In this document: positions 10,199 to 19,670 of the stretch, in pieces
Layout: each line of letters starts with the position of its first letter
How positions within the stretch are numbered: position 1 is the first letter of the stretch
Assembly: GCF_002117125.1 (NCBI RefSeq)
Contig: NZ_CP019344.1
Coordinates: forward strand, 868,001 to 932,000
Source of the DNA: Nonlabens spongiae
GTDB taxonomy: Bacteria > Bacteroidota > Bacteroidia > Flavobacteriales > Flavobacteriaceae
Direction of reading: 5' to 3'
Length of the DNA stretch: 64,000 bases
Program-made: the position numbers and the translations under genes
The notes under the pieces: model-generated
What the model was told of the DNA's origin: nothing
Seen by the model: only the letters and a program-made list of their open reading frames with translations
Database searches by the model: none

Positions 10199-12304
10199 CT
10201 AGTTTGATTTCCTCAAAATCGCTTCAAAACGTTCTGCCTGGTCAGAATCCATTTTAAGAAGAATCTGATTGATCACAGATTTGCTCTCGGGCTTCTTGTA
10301 GAGAGATCTCAATAAGTCTCGAGAATTCTCATAAAATCTCCATACATGATGCGTGCTGGCTTCCATAAGATCCCTGTAGTTTTGCTCAGACATCGCATTC
10401 ATATTGATCAAGTAATCAAACGCCGCAGTGCGAGTTTGTGTGTCGTATTCAGGGCTGGTGAATTTTTGTAGTTCTGTCAAAAATTCAAGTGCCTCAGATT
10501 TTTTAAAGTTATTAGTATTCAAAGCCATAGCAAACCACGCCATGCGCAAACTGGGACTGTAACTTTCCCAGAGCTCATCGGCATGAACTAAGACTTTCTT
10601 ACGATCACTTGCATACTGCCACAAAAGATAGAGTGCATTTTCACGAGTGATGTAGGAATCAGCATTTAAAAATCCTTCGATCATTTCACGATTTCCTGCA
10701 TTTACTTCTTGCTGACTCATTGAGATTAATTGATTGATTTTATGATTTTTAAGTTTCGATGCCTCAACTAAAAGTTGATATTTACGATCGTCTTCATGCA
10801 CGGCCAGTTGAGCTACCATTTCCTTGACCAGCTCTTCTTGAACTGGAGTTTGTAGCACTTCTTTGTAAGTCGCTTGAGCATCTTCAAAAGTATCCAGTCG
10901 TCTCGCCGCCAGCTGAAAATAAGCTTCCATAAAAAGATCCTTTCTGAGCAATCTCAGGCTTTCTTCCACTGGAAATTGAGGGGTCTCCAACCATAATTTT
11001 CTGAAAGATGTCAGATCTTTTTGACTGACCTCTTCGACGATTTTGATAAAATCATCAGTTGATGCGTTTGAGTAGGCATAAGTCTGGAGGTAAAGTTGTA
11101 CGCTTTCGCGAAAGCGAGATGCTCCAATCATATCTTTCAACGCATGCAATGCCCACGCTCCATGTTGATAAAACGTAAGTGAACTTGCGACGGGATCAGT
11201 CAAAGCTTTTTTAGAAGGTTTATTACTCAGTTCGATAAGCGCCTCAGCATATTGATAGAGCTCCATGGAAAAATATGCGTCACCGTAAACCTCACGTTCT
11301 GCCATCAAGGCATAATAGGTCGCAAAACCTTCCTGAAGCCAGTGATCATTTCCAGATTTCGCTGTAACTAAATTTCCAAACCACTGATGCGCTAACTCAT
11401 GCGCATTGACATTTAGGTAATCTCGATCATTGACGCCTATTTCATCAACCAGGAATTGATCGTTAAAAAAAGTGGTTGAGGTGTTTTCCATTCCAGAATA
11501 GAGAAAATCCTTCACAGGAACTTGACGGTAGACTTGCCATGGGTACTCTACTCCTATTTCTTCAACCAGATAATCAAAAATTTCTCGCGTATCGTGGTAG
11601 GTCGCAAAGGCTTTATCACGCTCCTCTGGGTAATAGAAATATTGCAGAGTAACTCCATTTTCTGTCTGTTCTGTATAAAATTCATACTCTCCTACCGCAA
11701 CCGCAACTAAATAACTAGACATAGGCTGAAGCATCCCGTAGCTGAAAGTGTCAAATTCTTCACCCCTCTCAAAACGCCGTTTTGCACCGTTTGCAATAGC
11801 AATAAGATCTTTAGGAACGCTAATTTGCATGTTCCAGATCATCTTGTCACTTGTGTCATCAATACTCGGTAACCAATTGCTGGTATATTTTCCTTGACCT
11901 TGAGTCCAAGCCTGTTCCCACTTTCCATCCTGATCAGCGTCTATGAAATAGAGTGCTTTTTTAGGCTTAATAGTAAAATCTATAGACAATTGATTGTTAC
12001 TACTGTTGTCAAGCTGGGCATAGAGAATTAATTGCTCACCATTGTAGCGAAGGGAATCTGCCTTTGAACCGTTAAATCGTACCTCGTAATCAATTAAGTT
12101 CTTAGCATCCACAAAAACGGAATCTACCTTTGACTTTATGGCGATCTCAAAATCCATGGTCCCAGAGACTTCTTCAACATCTTGCTTAAAAACTACCTGA
12201 GCGCTGGCCGTTTGAAAATCCACGTGACTTAACTGTGATGGAGAGTTTTGTGCCCAAAGTATCGTAGACATACATAGGCACGTTAAGACTATAAGCTTTT
12301 TCAT
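10199..12304 (-). CDS. M1 family zinc aminopeptidase, exported
   Basis: Removes N-terminal amino acids from peptides. 701 aa from ATG 12304 (MKKLIVLTCLCMSTILWAQ signal peptide). The exopeptidase motif is GMENTST, the GAMEN equivalent. The zinc site is HELAHQWFG near residue 300, followed by WLQEGFATYYA, which supplies the third ligand Glu and follows the His-Glu motif at the usual distance. A C-terminal helical or HEAT-like region follows. The dispersed palindrome at 11101-11116 is read as SRFRESVQ just after the catalytic domain, where M1 enzymes often have a similar Phe-Arg stretch. An open frame continues upstream to 12505 but overlaps the divergent gene and lacks a signal peptide. Confidence 0.93.
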   Translation of the reverse strand: MKKLIVLTCLCMSTILWAQNSPSQLSHVDFQTASAQVVFKQDVEEVSGTMDFEIAIKSKVDSVFVDAKNLIDYEVRFNGSKADSLRYNGEQLILYAQLDNSSNNQLSIDFTIKPKKALYFIDADQDGKWEQAWTQGQGKYTSNWLPSIDDTSDKMIWNMQISVPKDLIAIANGAKRRFERGEEFDTFSYGMLQPMSSYLVAVAVGEYEFYTEQTENGVTLQYFYYPEERDKAFATYHDTREIFDYLVEEIGVEYPWQVYRQVPVKDFLYSGMENTSTTFFNDQFLVDEIGVNDRDYLNVNAHELAHQWFGNLVTAKSGNDHWLQEGFATYYALMAEREVYGDAYFSMELYQYAEALIELSNKPSKKALTDPVASSLTFYQHGAWALHALKDMIGASRFRESVQLYLQTYAYSNASTDDFIKIVEEVSQKDLTSFRKLWLETPQFPVEESLRLLRKDLFMEAYFQLAARRLDTFEDAQATYKEVLQTPVQEELVKEMVAQLAVHEDDRKYQLLVEASKLKNHKINQLISMSQQEVNAGNREMIEGFLNADSYITRENALYLLWQYASDRKKVLVHADELWESYSPSLRMAWFAMALNTNNFKKSEALEFLTELQKFTSPEYDTQTRTAAFDYLINMNAMSEQNYRDLMEASTHHVWRFYENSRDLLRSLYKKPESKSVINQILLKMDSDQAERFEAILRKSN
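11101..11116. repeat. Dispersed 16-bp palindrome, copy in the M1 peptidase gene
   Basis: Perfect CGCTTTCGCGAAAGCG, read on the minus strand as RFRES. Confidence 0.98.
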
Positions 12305-12401
12305 GTCGGTCAATTTACAAATAGCGAACCAATTTATATGATTTGACTCTGTAAATAAGAAACGCTTAGAAAGGTTATTTTCGTGCCTTAAAACTGTTTC
12401 A

Positions 12402-12926
12402 TTGTACGAGAATAATTTCCCGAAAAAGCGTTTCCAGATTACGCTGGATTTTGTCAAGAAGCATCTTAAAGATAATGAGACCATTCTAGACCTAGGTGTT
12501 CCCAATCCATTTTCTAAAATCTTGGTTCAAAATGGTTACGATGTAGAAAATACAAGTGGTGAAGATCTGGATGATGATTTCAGTAAGGTTGAAGTATTTA
12601 AAGGCGATGCGGTGACGGCTTTTGAGATTTTTGAGCATATGGTAGCACCTTACAATGTTCTCAAGGCGATTCCTTGCGAGAAGCTTTTTGTGAGCGTGCC
12701 TTTGAAACTTTGGTTTGCCCCTGCCTACAGAAACAAAAATGATATCAGGGATCAACATTATCATGAATTTGAGCCATGGCAGCTGGATTACGTTTTAGAA
12801 AAGGCTGGTTGGGAAATCCAGGATTCCGTCAAGTTTACCAATCCTGTCAAAAAAATTGGTATACGGCCCTTGCTGAGAAAATTTACAGACCGCTATTATC
12901 TCGTTTACTGTACAAGGAAGAAGTGA
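12402..12926 (+). CDS. SAM-dependent methyltransferase-like protein
   Basis: 174 aa. A short Rossmann-like methyltransferase: ETILDLGVPNPFSK near 25-38 replaces the usual D-x-G-x-G loop, then FEIFEHMVAP and FVSVPLKLWF. The Gly-rich loop is degenerate, so cofactor binding is uncertain. The start is TTG 12402 (reads MYENNFPKKRF); no in-frame ATG exists between it and the upstream stop. Its TGA overlaps the GTG start of the glycosyltransferase gene as GTGA, so the pair is translationally coupled and probably modifies a shared glycan or lipid product. Confidence 0.65.
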   Translation: MYENNFPKKRFQITLDFVKKHLKDNETILDLGVPNPFSKILVQNGYDVENTSGEDLDDDFSKVEVFKGDAVTAFEIFEHMVAPYNVLKAIPCEKLFVSVPLKLWFAPAYRNKNDIRDQHYHEFEPWQLDYVLEKAGWEIQDSVKFTNPVKKIGIRPLLRKFTDRYYLVYCTRKK

Positions 12927-13774
12927 AAATTGCGATTATCATACCGGCCTATAATGAGGAGCAATTCATAGGTAAAACCTTGGACAGCCTGCTAGCACAG
13001 ACTTTGCTTCCTGAAAAAATCGTGGTCGTAGACGATAATTCCACAGACCGCACTGCCAAAATTGTAGAATCCTACGATTCTGAAATAATCATGCTTGTAA
13101 AAAATCAATCCGAAAACAAAAGCATGCCCGGTGCAAAAATCGTACGAGCGTTTAATAAAGGTTTAGAGCACATTGATTTAGCACTTTTTGATATCATCTG
13201 TAAGTTTGATGCTGATTTGATCTTTCCAGAAAATTATTTGGATGTTATAGGGTCTCGCTTTCGCGAAAGCGAGAAAACTGGAATGGCAGCTGGATTCTGT
13301 AGCATTCAAAAGAATGATTCTTGGGAAGTTGAAGGGTTTACTAATGAAGATCACATACGTGGTGCCTTGAAAGCTTATCGAATCAAGTGTTTTCAACAGA
13401 TGGGTGGATTACGCACTTCCATAGGCTGGGACACTGCAGACGAAATGATTGCTAGATATAACGGCTGGGATGTCGTAACCGTTAAAGAGCTACTGGTAAA
13501 GCATTTAAAGCCCACTGGTAGCAAGTATGATAGTTATGCCATGAATAAGCAAGGTGAAGCTTTCTATAAGTTGGGCTATGATATGGGTATATTGCTCATC
13601 ACCGCGTTTAAAATGGCGGCTAATAAAAAAAAGCTTGGCGTATTTTCAGCAATACTAAAAGGTTATTTGGACAGCCGCTCCAATGATGTAAGTCATATTG
13701 TCACAAAGGCTCAAGCTACCTTCGTGAGAAGATACCGCTGGCGACAAGTTTGCAAAAAATTGAAATTCAGCTGA
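12923..13774 (+). CDS. Family 2 glycosyltransferase
   Basis: 283 aa from GTG 12923, chosen because KIAIIIPAYNEE is the normal GT2 N-terminus and the GTG overlaps the upstream stop. The frame stays open further upstream (to 12776), but that part lies inside the methyltransferase gene. GT-A motifs: VVVDDNSTDRT near 30-40, and FDADL (DxD equivalent) near 97. It has no transmembrane helix, so it is cytosolic or peripheral. The acceptor is unknown, possibly a surface polysaccharide or lipid. A perfect 22-bp version of the dispersed palindrome (13253-13274) is read as SRFRESE. Confidence 0.85.
   Translation: MKIAIIIPAYNEEQFIGKTLDSLLAQTLLPEKIVVVDDNSTDRTAKIVESYDSEIIMLVKNQSENKSMPGAKIVRAFNKGLEHIDLALFDIICKFDADLIFPENYLDVIGSRFRESEKTGMAAGFCSIQKNDSWEVEGFTNEDHIRGALKAYRIKCFQQMGGLRTSIGWDTADEMIARYNGWDVVTVKELLVKHLKPTGSKYDSYAMNKQGEAFYKLGYDMGILLITAFKMAANKKKLGVFSAILKGYLDSRSNDVSHIVTKAQATFVRRYRWRQVCKKLKFS
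13256..13271. repeat. Dispersed 16-bp palindrome, copy in the glycosyltransferase gene
   Basis: Perfect core; dyad symmetry continues for 22 bp at 13253-13274. Read as SRFRESE. Confidence 0.98.
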
Positions 13775-13779
13775 AGTCG

Positions 13780-15489
13780 CTACTTTTTGAGCACTTCAGG
13801 AATAGGATTCCCAGTGGCTGCATTAGGAAAAGCTATACCTAGTAAACTTGAAATCGTAGGGGCAATATCTATTATTTCAGTGCGCTCAAAAGTTGAACCT
13901 TGATTAATCCCCTTACCGAAAAACAACAACGGGACGTGAGTATCATAGCTCTGTGGACTACCGTGTGTTGAGCCTGTACGGCTATATCTTATGACAGCAG
14001 GTTCTAAATGATAAATAACGTCTCCACTACGTTTGTGGTGAAAACCGTTTTGTGTTAGTCTACCTACTCCATTTTGAAAGCTACTACTCATTAAACCATG
14101 TCTTGTATAAACTTTATCAATTAGATCTAGATCGATCATATAGTTTGCTAGAGCGTCTTCTACATCTGATAATCTGAGGTTCAATCGAGCTAATTCACCT
14201 TTGGAAAGGAAAATTTGATTGTTTGAGATATTTTCTATTAAATCGTTCTTGCCAAATGAGGTTTCAAGAAAGGATTCCAGTTTGGCCTCAAATTCATCCT
14301 GTTCAAAATAGCCTGCGTTGATTCCTTGATCCTGTAAATATGCTGGGTTGTTAACAGCACCATGGTCTGCAGTAAGAAAAACGGTATAATTACCAGCGCC
14401 GACTTTATCATCAAGGTTTTTTAAGAGCCTCTGAATATCAAGATCCAGACGTAAATAAGTATCTTCTATCTCTACAGAATTTACTCCGTATTGATGACCG
14501 ATATAGTCTGTACTGGAATAACTTATCGCTAGAAAATCAGTATCAGCATTTTGTCCCATATTTTCTGCATCAATGGCCAAGATCGCTAGATCTGTCAAAA
14601 TGCTGTTACCATAAGGAGTAGATTTTAATAAATCAAAATTTCTATTGGATTCTGCCAATTCTTTTAAATTGTAAGGAAATACGGCTTGATCTTTTCCACG
14701 AGGTGGTCGCTCGTAGTCATTTTGATCTGGACCGCTAGCCGTGTAAGAACCTATGGGATATAAAGTGTTCCACTCTTTCATGTAATCCTCGACGACATTT
14801 GATTCGTTGAATTCTTGCACCCACTCTGGTAAGGTATTTTGATAGAAATCACTTGTGATAAAATGACCTTCATCCCCTCCCGTGAACCAGTAAGCACCAT
14901 CTGCGGCATGTCCAGCTGGAAGAATTGCACCTCGATCTTTTAAAGAGATTCCGATTACTTTTGCTCTTCCTTGAGTGTGCAACTCAAGTTCATCAGTTAC
15001 TGTTGTCGACAATAATCTACGAGGTGACATCTTTCCATCATCAGAAAGCGTTCCTATAGGTTGCACTAGTTCATCTTCTGCATTGTAGATGTACTTCTTG
15101 ATGTATTTGTCGTACCAATTGTTTCCTATAATTCCATGATTCATAGGAGATGTGCCGGTATAGATAGAAGCATGTCCCGGAGCGGTATAGGTAGGAATAT
15201 AGTTGTAATGATTGTTCTTAGCATTGAAACCTTCACGCATCAATCGATTAAAGCCATTTCTCTGAAACCTAGATTTGAAGCGGGTCAAATAATCATAACG
15301 CATTTGATCTACAACAATCCCCACAACCAGTTTAGGTGCTGAAGAGTTCATCATTGCGTTTTTTTGCTCTTGTCCCTCTACCCCATTCTTGAGATTTACA
15401 AACTTTGAGTTCTGTGAGAGAACTACACTGACAGATAACAAATTGATAATCAATATGAAAAATAACGTGAGACTGGAAGAACTTTTCAT
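13780..15489 (-). CDS. pafA: PafA-type alkaline phosphatase superfamily protein
   Basis: Periplasmic phosphomonoesterase, 569 aa from ATG 15489 (MKSSSSLTLFF signal peptide). The nucleophile Thr sits in YTAPGHASIYTG and the neighbouring GNNW supplies the active-site Asn. SLKDRGAILPAGH carries the Lys and Arg pair characteristic of PafA. Metal ligands are seen in SSTDYIGHQYG and LTADHGA, and a late THGSPQ. PafA enzymes are calcium-stimulated, phosphate-insensitive monoesterases in Bacteroidota. Transcribed toward the glycosyltransferase gene, which ends 6 bp away. Confidence 0.9.
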   Translation of the reverse strand: MKSSSSLTLFFILIINLLSVSVVLSQNSKFVNLKNGVEGQEQKNAMMNSSAPKLVVGIVVDQMRYDYLTRFKSRFQRNGFNRLMREGFNAKNNHYNYIPTYTAPGHASIYTGTSPMNHGIIGNNWYDKYIKKYIYNAEDELVQPIGTLSDDGKMSPRRLLSTTVTDELELHTQGRAKVIGISLKDRGAILPAGHAADGAYWFTGGDEGHFITSDFYQNTLPEWVQEFNESNVVEDYMKEWNTLYPIGSYTASGPDQNDYERPPRGKDQAVFPYNLKELAESNRNFDLLKSTPYGNSILTDLAILAIDAENMGQNADTDFLAISYSSTDYIGHQYGVNSVEIEDTYLRLDLDIQRLLKNLDDKVGAGNYTVFLTADHGAVNNPAYLQDQGINAGYFEQDEFEAKLESFLETSFGKNDLIENISNNQIFLSKGELARLNLRLSDVEDALANYMIDLDLIDKVYTRHGLMSSSFQNGVGRLTQNGFHHKRSGDVIYHLEPAVIRYSRTGSTHGSPQSYDTHVPLLFFGKGINQGSTFERTEIIDIAPTISSLLGIAFPNAATGNPIPEVLKK

Positions 15490-15496
15490 GCTTAGA

Positions 15497-15510
15497 ATTT
15501 TCGCGAAAAT
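15497..15510. repeat. Degenerate relative of the dispersed palindrome
   Basis: ATTTTCGCGAAAAT is a perfect 14-bp palindrome sharing the TTTCGCGAAA centre but not the outer GC arms. It lies 8 bp upstream of the pafA start, in the divergent gap. Confidence 0.6.
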
Positions 15511-15584
15511 AGAGATATACCTTAATTTTAAGTTTAAGATACCATTAAATACCACCTTGCAATTTTTATCTACTTTTACGCCAC

Positions 15585-16322
15585 ATGCGATTCATAAGAC
15601 ATATTGGCCTTTACGTGATCATGCTTTTTGGCGTGTTTAGGCGACCTACCAAACCCATTGTTCTCAAAGAACTCATTCTCAAAGAGATCGATGATCTAAT
15701 TATCGGCTCATTGTGGATTACAGGTTTCATTTCCCTATTTATGGGAGCCGTAGTTGCATTACAGACCTCTTTGAATCTTGATAATCCGCTTATTCCAAAG
15801 TCTCTGATAGGTTTTGCTACAAGGCAATCGATTATCCTGGAATTTGCACCCACTTTCATATCAGTCATTATGGCGGGTAAAGTTGGGTCTTACATCACTT
15901 CAAGTATAGGTACCATGAGGGTTACCGAGCAAATTGACGCTCTGGAGGTAATGGGTATCAATCCTTTAAATTATTTGATTTTTCCAAAAATCATCGCACT
16001 TCTCTTCTACCCCTTTCTGATCGCGATTATCATGTTCGTTGGTATTCTGGGTGGTTATTTAGCAGCTGTATATGGAAACTTAGTCAGCTCTGAGGAATTC
16101 ATAATGGGAGTTCAAGATACATTCATACCTTATCATGTGGCTTATGCCTTTATAAAAACCATGGTTTTTGGGATTATTCTAGCCACTATACCTAGCTACC
16201 ATGGTTACTACATGAAAGGTGGAGCACTAGAAGTAGGAAAAGCAAGTACAACCAGTTTTGTCTGGACTTGCGTTGCCATTATCGTTGCTAATTATTTACT
16301 GACCCAAATTCTCTTAAGCTAA
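15585..16322 (+). CDS. mlaE: MlaE-family ABC transporter permease
   Basis: Inner-membrane permease of an MCE/Mla-type lipid transporter, 245 aa with about 5-6 hydrophobic segments. Family landmarks: LWITGFISLFMGAVVALQ, GKVGSYITSSIGTMRVTEQIDALEVMGINP (EQIDALEVMG is the hallmark EQxxAL coupling motif), and SYHGYYMKGGALEVG near the C-terminus. Stop and next start overlap as TAATG with the ATPase gene, so the two are co-translated. The usual MCE-domain substrate-binding gene is not adjacent in this window. Confidence 0.9.
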   Translation: MRFIRHIGLYVIMLFGVFRRPTKPIVLKELILKEIDDLIIGSLWITGFISLFMGAVVALQTSLNLDNPLIPKSLIGFATRQSIILEFAPTFISVIMAGKVGSYITSSIGTMRVTEQIDALEVMGINPLNYLIFPKIIALLFYPFLIAIIMFVGILGGYLAAVYGNLVSSEEFIMGVQDTFIPYHVAYAFIKTMVFGIILATIPSYHGYYMKGGALEVGKASTTSFVWTCVAIIVANYLLTQILLS

Positions 16323-17086
16323 TGATTGAAGTTAAAGATTTAAAGAAAAGCTTTGGAGACACAGAAGTCCTGAAAGGGATCAACGCCAGCTTTGATAAAG
16401 GAAAAACAAATATGATCATTGGCGCCAGTGGATCTGGTAAATCTGTTTTTCTCAAGAATATGTTAGGGCTTTTTGTTCCAGACTCAGGAAACATCTACTA
16501 TGACGGTGTTCCTATCAATGAAATGGAAGATGAAGAGAAAAGCGACTTGAGAAAAAACATGGGAATGCTTTTTCAGCACAGTGCTTTATTTGACTCGATG
16601 ACCGTCGAGGAAAATGTTATGTTTCCCCTACGCATGTTCAGTAAAATGCGTAAAAAAGAGCGTTTAAAACGTGCTCACGAGATGCTGGAAAGAGTCAATC
16701 TCGAAGGCTTGAACAAAAGTATGCCCAGTGAAATCTCGGGTGGTCAGCAAAAAAGGGTTGCCCTAGCAAGAGCCGTGGTGAATTATCCGCAGTATTTGTT
16801 TTGTGATGAACCCAATTCTGGACTTGATCCTAGAACTGCAACCGTGATCGATAATCTTATTCAAGAAATTACTAGAGAGCGAGACATAACTACCGTTATC
16901 ATTTCGCACGACATGAACTCGGTTATGGAAATAGGTGAAACAATTGTTTTTCTCAAAGACGGATTAATCGCTTGGGAAGGAACTAATAAGGAAATCTTTA
17001 AAACCGATAATCAAGCGGTAACCGAATTTGTTTATAGCTCAGAGCTCTTCAAGAAAGTAAGAATCGCTCAAAACGAAGGGCTTTAA
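16322..17086 (+). CDS. mlaF: MlaF-family ABC transporter ATPase
   Basis: 254 aa. Walker A GASGSGKS at 34-41, signature SGGQQKR near 137, Walker B FCDEPNSGLDP near 158 and a switch His in ISHDM. Energises the adjacent MlaE permease for phospholipid or hydrophobic-compound transport between membranes. Starts within the stop of mlaE. It converges with the DUF389 gene 8 bp away, with no terminator visible in between. Confidence 0.92.
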   Translation: MIEVKDLKKSFGDTEVLKGINASFDKGKTNMIIGASGSGKSVFLKNMLGLFVPDSGNIYYDGVPINEMEDEEKSDLRKNMGMLFQHSALFDSMTVEENVMFPLRMFSKMRKKERLKRAHEMLERVNLEGLNKSMPSEISGGQQKRVALARAVVNYPQYLFCDEPNSGLDPRTATVIDNLIQEITRERDITTVIISHDMNSVMEIGETIVFLKDGLIAWEGTNKEIFKTDNQAVTEFVYSSELFKKVRIAQNEGL

Positions 17087-17094
17087 AACAACCT

Positions 17095-18594
17095 TTATTT
17101 CATTGCCCCTACTTTCTTGACTTCTTCTTTGATAGGTTCTATTGTATCCGTTTTTGCCTTGCGGATTTTTCGTTCTCCTTCTACGATGTCTATTTGATCA
17201 GTTTTCATCCTAAAGGTTAGCCAGTTTTTCATTTTATTTCTCAACTCGGCGCGTCTTTCTTGACTCACCGTTGAGTCCTTAAATGCTACTGTAAATTTCT
17301 GAATAGTATCGTACTTAGAGGTACTCAAATCTCGATAAACCTCTGGAGCGTAGGATATACCTGCTAATTCTGGAAAGATGAAAGATACTTCCTCGCTTAT
17401 TACTTCGAGCTTCTGGGACTGTTTGCTCATTCTGCGCAATTCATCTTCCAGGGCTTGAATGCGTGTGTCTTTATCTTGAATTAACTTGATATCATTGATA
17501 CGTTCTTCTTGAAGTTTTTCAAGATCATCATTATTGTCAGCAAGTATGGTTTTGCTGCCTTGATAGAACTCGATGGTACATTGCTCAAATTGTTCTTTAT
17601 CAATGAACTTATTAGTCCAGTCGTCAAGAATAGGTTGAGGAACCTCTGCTCCCATGAGAATTACATCCAGCTGTTTCTTTTCATTATTCCATTCTGGAGT
17701 AGATCGCATGCCAGGATACTTCACGATTTCTTCAACAAATGCATAAGCTTCAATCTGATACTTTTGCTTTTGATAAAGCTTTATAAAGAAGAAAATCGAT
17801 GGTGCTAATACGAGAACTCCTATTAATCCCGCTATTCTAGATACTCGTTTTCTTTTGGCAGCATTAGCATACTTCACCATCGGGAATCTTAAGAACTTAC
17901 ATACCACAAAGGTTGAAAGAGCAATAAATACCGCGTTGATACTAAATAAATAAATCGCTCCACCAAAAACTGATAGTTGAGCCGTTGCAATTCCATAACC
18001 AGCGGTACAAAGCGGCGGCATTAAGGCTGTTGCTATGGCTACACCGGCAATGGCATTTGAAATGGTTCCCTTTTTAGCTTTGGCAACAATCAGTGCAAGT
18101 CCACCAAATATGGCCACAAGAACATCTAAAATATTCGGTTCTGTTCTGGCTGAGAGCTCTGTATTTAATTCTTTAAGCGGAGTGATCAAGAAATACAAAG
18201 ATGCTGTCGCTAGTGATAATCCCACCATGATCAGCAAGTTCATACCTGATCTTCTGAGCATGCGATCATCATTTATTGCGGTACCCAGACCCATACCTAC
18301 AATAGGTCCCATAAGCGGAGAAATAAGCATCGCTCCTATCACTACTGCTGTACTATTTGCATTCAGTCCTATGGATGCCACCATGATGGAGAAAATCAAG
18401 ATCCACGCATTGTGCCCTTGGAATGAAATATCCTTGCGCACGGATTCTACGGTCTCGCTACGATCAGAATCTTTGCGTATATCAAGCAATTCAGAGAGGA
18501 AGGCTTTTATGTTTTCCCAAATCCCTTCAATTTTTTCCTTGTTGGATTCCAGCTTATCCTCTGGCTGCATATTTTGTGTAGGTTGTGTTGACAT
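17095..18594 (-). CDS. DUF389 membrane protein
   Basis: 499 aa. An N-terminal cytoplasmic helix is followed by about 6-7 transmembrane segments containing the DUF389 hallmarks (STAVVIGAMLISPLMGPIVG, then ATALMPPLCTAGYG). A long C-terminal soluble part has a coiled coil at about 355-390 and a basic tail. Function unknown; the family is widespread, and this C-terminal extension is longer than in the minimal members. Its ATG overlaps the stop of manC (ATGA), so it is the last gene of a leftward operon. Confidence 0.85.
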   Translation of the reverse strand: MSTQPTQNMQPEDKLESNKEKIEGIWENIKAFLSELLDIRKDSDRSETVESVRKDISFQGHNAWILIFSIMVASIGLNANSTAVVIGAMLISPLMGPIVGMGLGTAINDDRMLRRSGMNLLIMVGLSLATASLYFLITPLKELNTELSARTEPNILDVLVAIFGGLALIVAKAKKGTISNAIAGVAIATALMPPLCTAGYGIATAQLSVFGGAIYLFSINAVFIALSTFVVCKFLRFPMVKYANAAKRKRVSRIAGLIGVLVLAPSIFFFIKLYQKQKYQIEAYAFVEEIVKYPGMRSTPEWNNEKKQLDVILMGAEVPQPILDDWTNKFIDKEQFEQCTIEFYQGSKTILADNNDDLEKLQEERINDIKLIQDKDTRIQALEDELRRMSKQSQKLEVISEEVSFIFPELAGISYAPEVYRDLSTSKYDTIQKFTVAFKDSTVSQERRAELRNKMKNWLTFRMKTDQIDIVEGERKIRKAKTDTIEPIKEEVKKVGAMK

Positions 18595-19670
18595 CAGCCT
18601 AAATTTTTACCAAATTTTTCCATTGCTCGATCGCGCAACTGTTTAATATTCTGTTCTTTATCTTGAGAAGCGATCATGAGCAAGTCACCGTCTTCCACTA
18701 CGATGACATCTTCCATCCCCAAGAGAAATACTTTATCTATAGTTTTGGTACGCACCATGTTACCGCTAGAATCCATTTCCACCAGCTCGTTGTTGAGCGC
18801 TACACTTTCCTTTTCAGTAGAAAGCTCACTGTGCAGGGATCCCCAGGTACCCAAGTCGCTCCAGGGAAATTCTGCTGCGATCACGTAGACGGCATCGCTT
18901 TGTTCCATAATGGCATAGTCCACAGAAATATTCTCAGCTTTTTCGTAGTTTTCTTCAAGCCACTCTTGTTCCTGATTTGAGTTGTAAACGGGCTGGCCAT
19001 TGCTGAATAGCATGTGTAATTTAGGTTGCGCTTTCGCGAAAGCGGAAACAACACCATCCACACTCCAAACAAATATGCCCGCATTCCACAAAAAGTTGCC
19101 CGCAGCAAGAAATTGCATCGCTGTTTCCAAATCTGGTTTTTCTCTGAATTGAGATACCTTGTGAACGGTTTGCTCGTCCTTCACATATTCAATGTATCCG
19201 TAACCTGTATTAGGACTTGTAGGCGTGATTCCCAGGGTCATCAGGGCATTTTGATTCTTGGTACAAAAATCAAAGGCGTCCAAAACATTTTTCTGAAACT
19301 GCTCTTCTTTCTGGATGTAGTGATCGCTGGGAGCCACGATCATGACTGCGTTTTTATCCCTCTTCTGGATTTTTAACGCTGCCAGCAAAATACACGGAGC
19401 AGTATTTCTCATGGCTGGTTCTGCCACAATATTTTCTGCTAGAATTTCAGGCAATTGTTCTTTTACAAGGTCGGTATAATCCTCGTTAGTAAGAATAAGT
19501 ATGTTCTGAGATGGAATGATTTTTTCCAGGCGATTATAAGTCATTTGCAATAGCGAACTACCTATCCCCAGCATATCGTGAAACTGTTTTGGGAAGCTTT
19601 TCTTACTCACCGGCCAAAACCGAGATCCTACTCCACCCGCCATGATAACGGCATACCTATTTTCTTTCAT
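18594..19670 (-). CDS. manC: Mannose-1-phosphate guanylyltransferase
   Basis: Makes GDP-mannose for surface glycans. 358 aa, the single-domain form without the isomerase half. The nucleotidyltransferase signature MAGGVGSRFWPVSKKSFPKQF is at 10-30. Also VAPSDHYI near 109, FREKP and WNAGIFVW near 185-200, and the late FPWSDLGTWGSL. It begins inside the stop of sprT (4-bp overlap). The dispersed palindrome at 19029-19044 is read as SAFAKAQ. Confidence 0.93.
   Translation of the reverse strand: MKENRYAVIMAGGVGSRFWPVSKKSFPKQFHDMLGIGSSLLQMTYNRLEKIIPSQNILILTNEDYTDLVKEQLPEILAENIVAEPAMRNTAPCILLAALKIQKRDKNAVMIVAPSDHYIQKEEQFQKNVLDAFDFCTKNQNALMTLGITPTSPNTGYGYIEYVKDEQTVHKVSQFREKPDLETAMQFLAAGNFLWNAGIFVWSVDGVVSAFAKAQPKLHMLFSNGQPVYNSNQEQEWLEENYEKAENISVDYAIMEQSDAVYVIAAEFPWSDLGTWGSLHSELSTEKESVALNNELVEMDSSGNMVRTKTIDKVFLLGMEDVIVVEDGDLLMIASQDKEQNIKQLRDRAMEKFGKNLG
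19029..19044. repeat. Dispersed 16-bp palindrome, copy in manC
   Basis: Perfect CGCTTTCGCGAAAGCG, read on the minus strand as AFAKA. Confidence 0.98.

Noticed and set aside
12305..12505. Longer N-terminus for the M1 peptidase
   Set aside because: It would overlap the divergent methyltransferase gene and remove the signal peptide from the start.
12776..12922. Upstream ATG start for the glycosyltransferase
   Set aside because: That segment lies in another frame within the methyltransferase gene and does not resemble GT2 N-termini.
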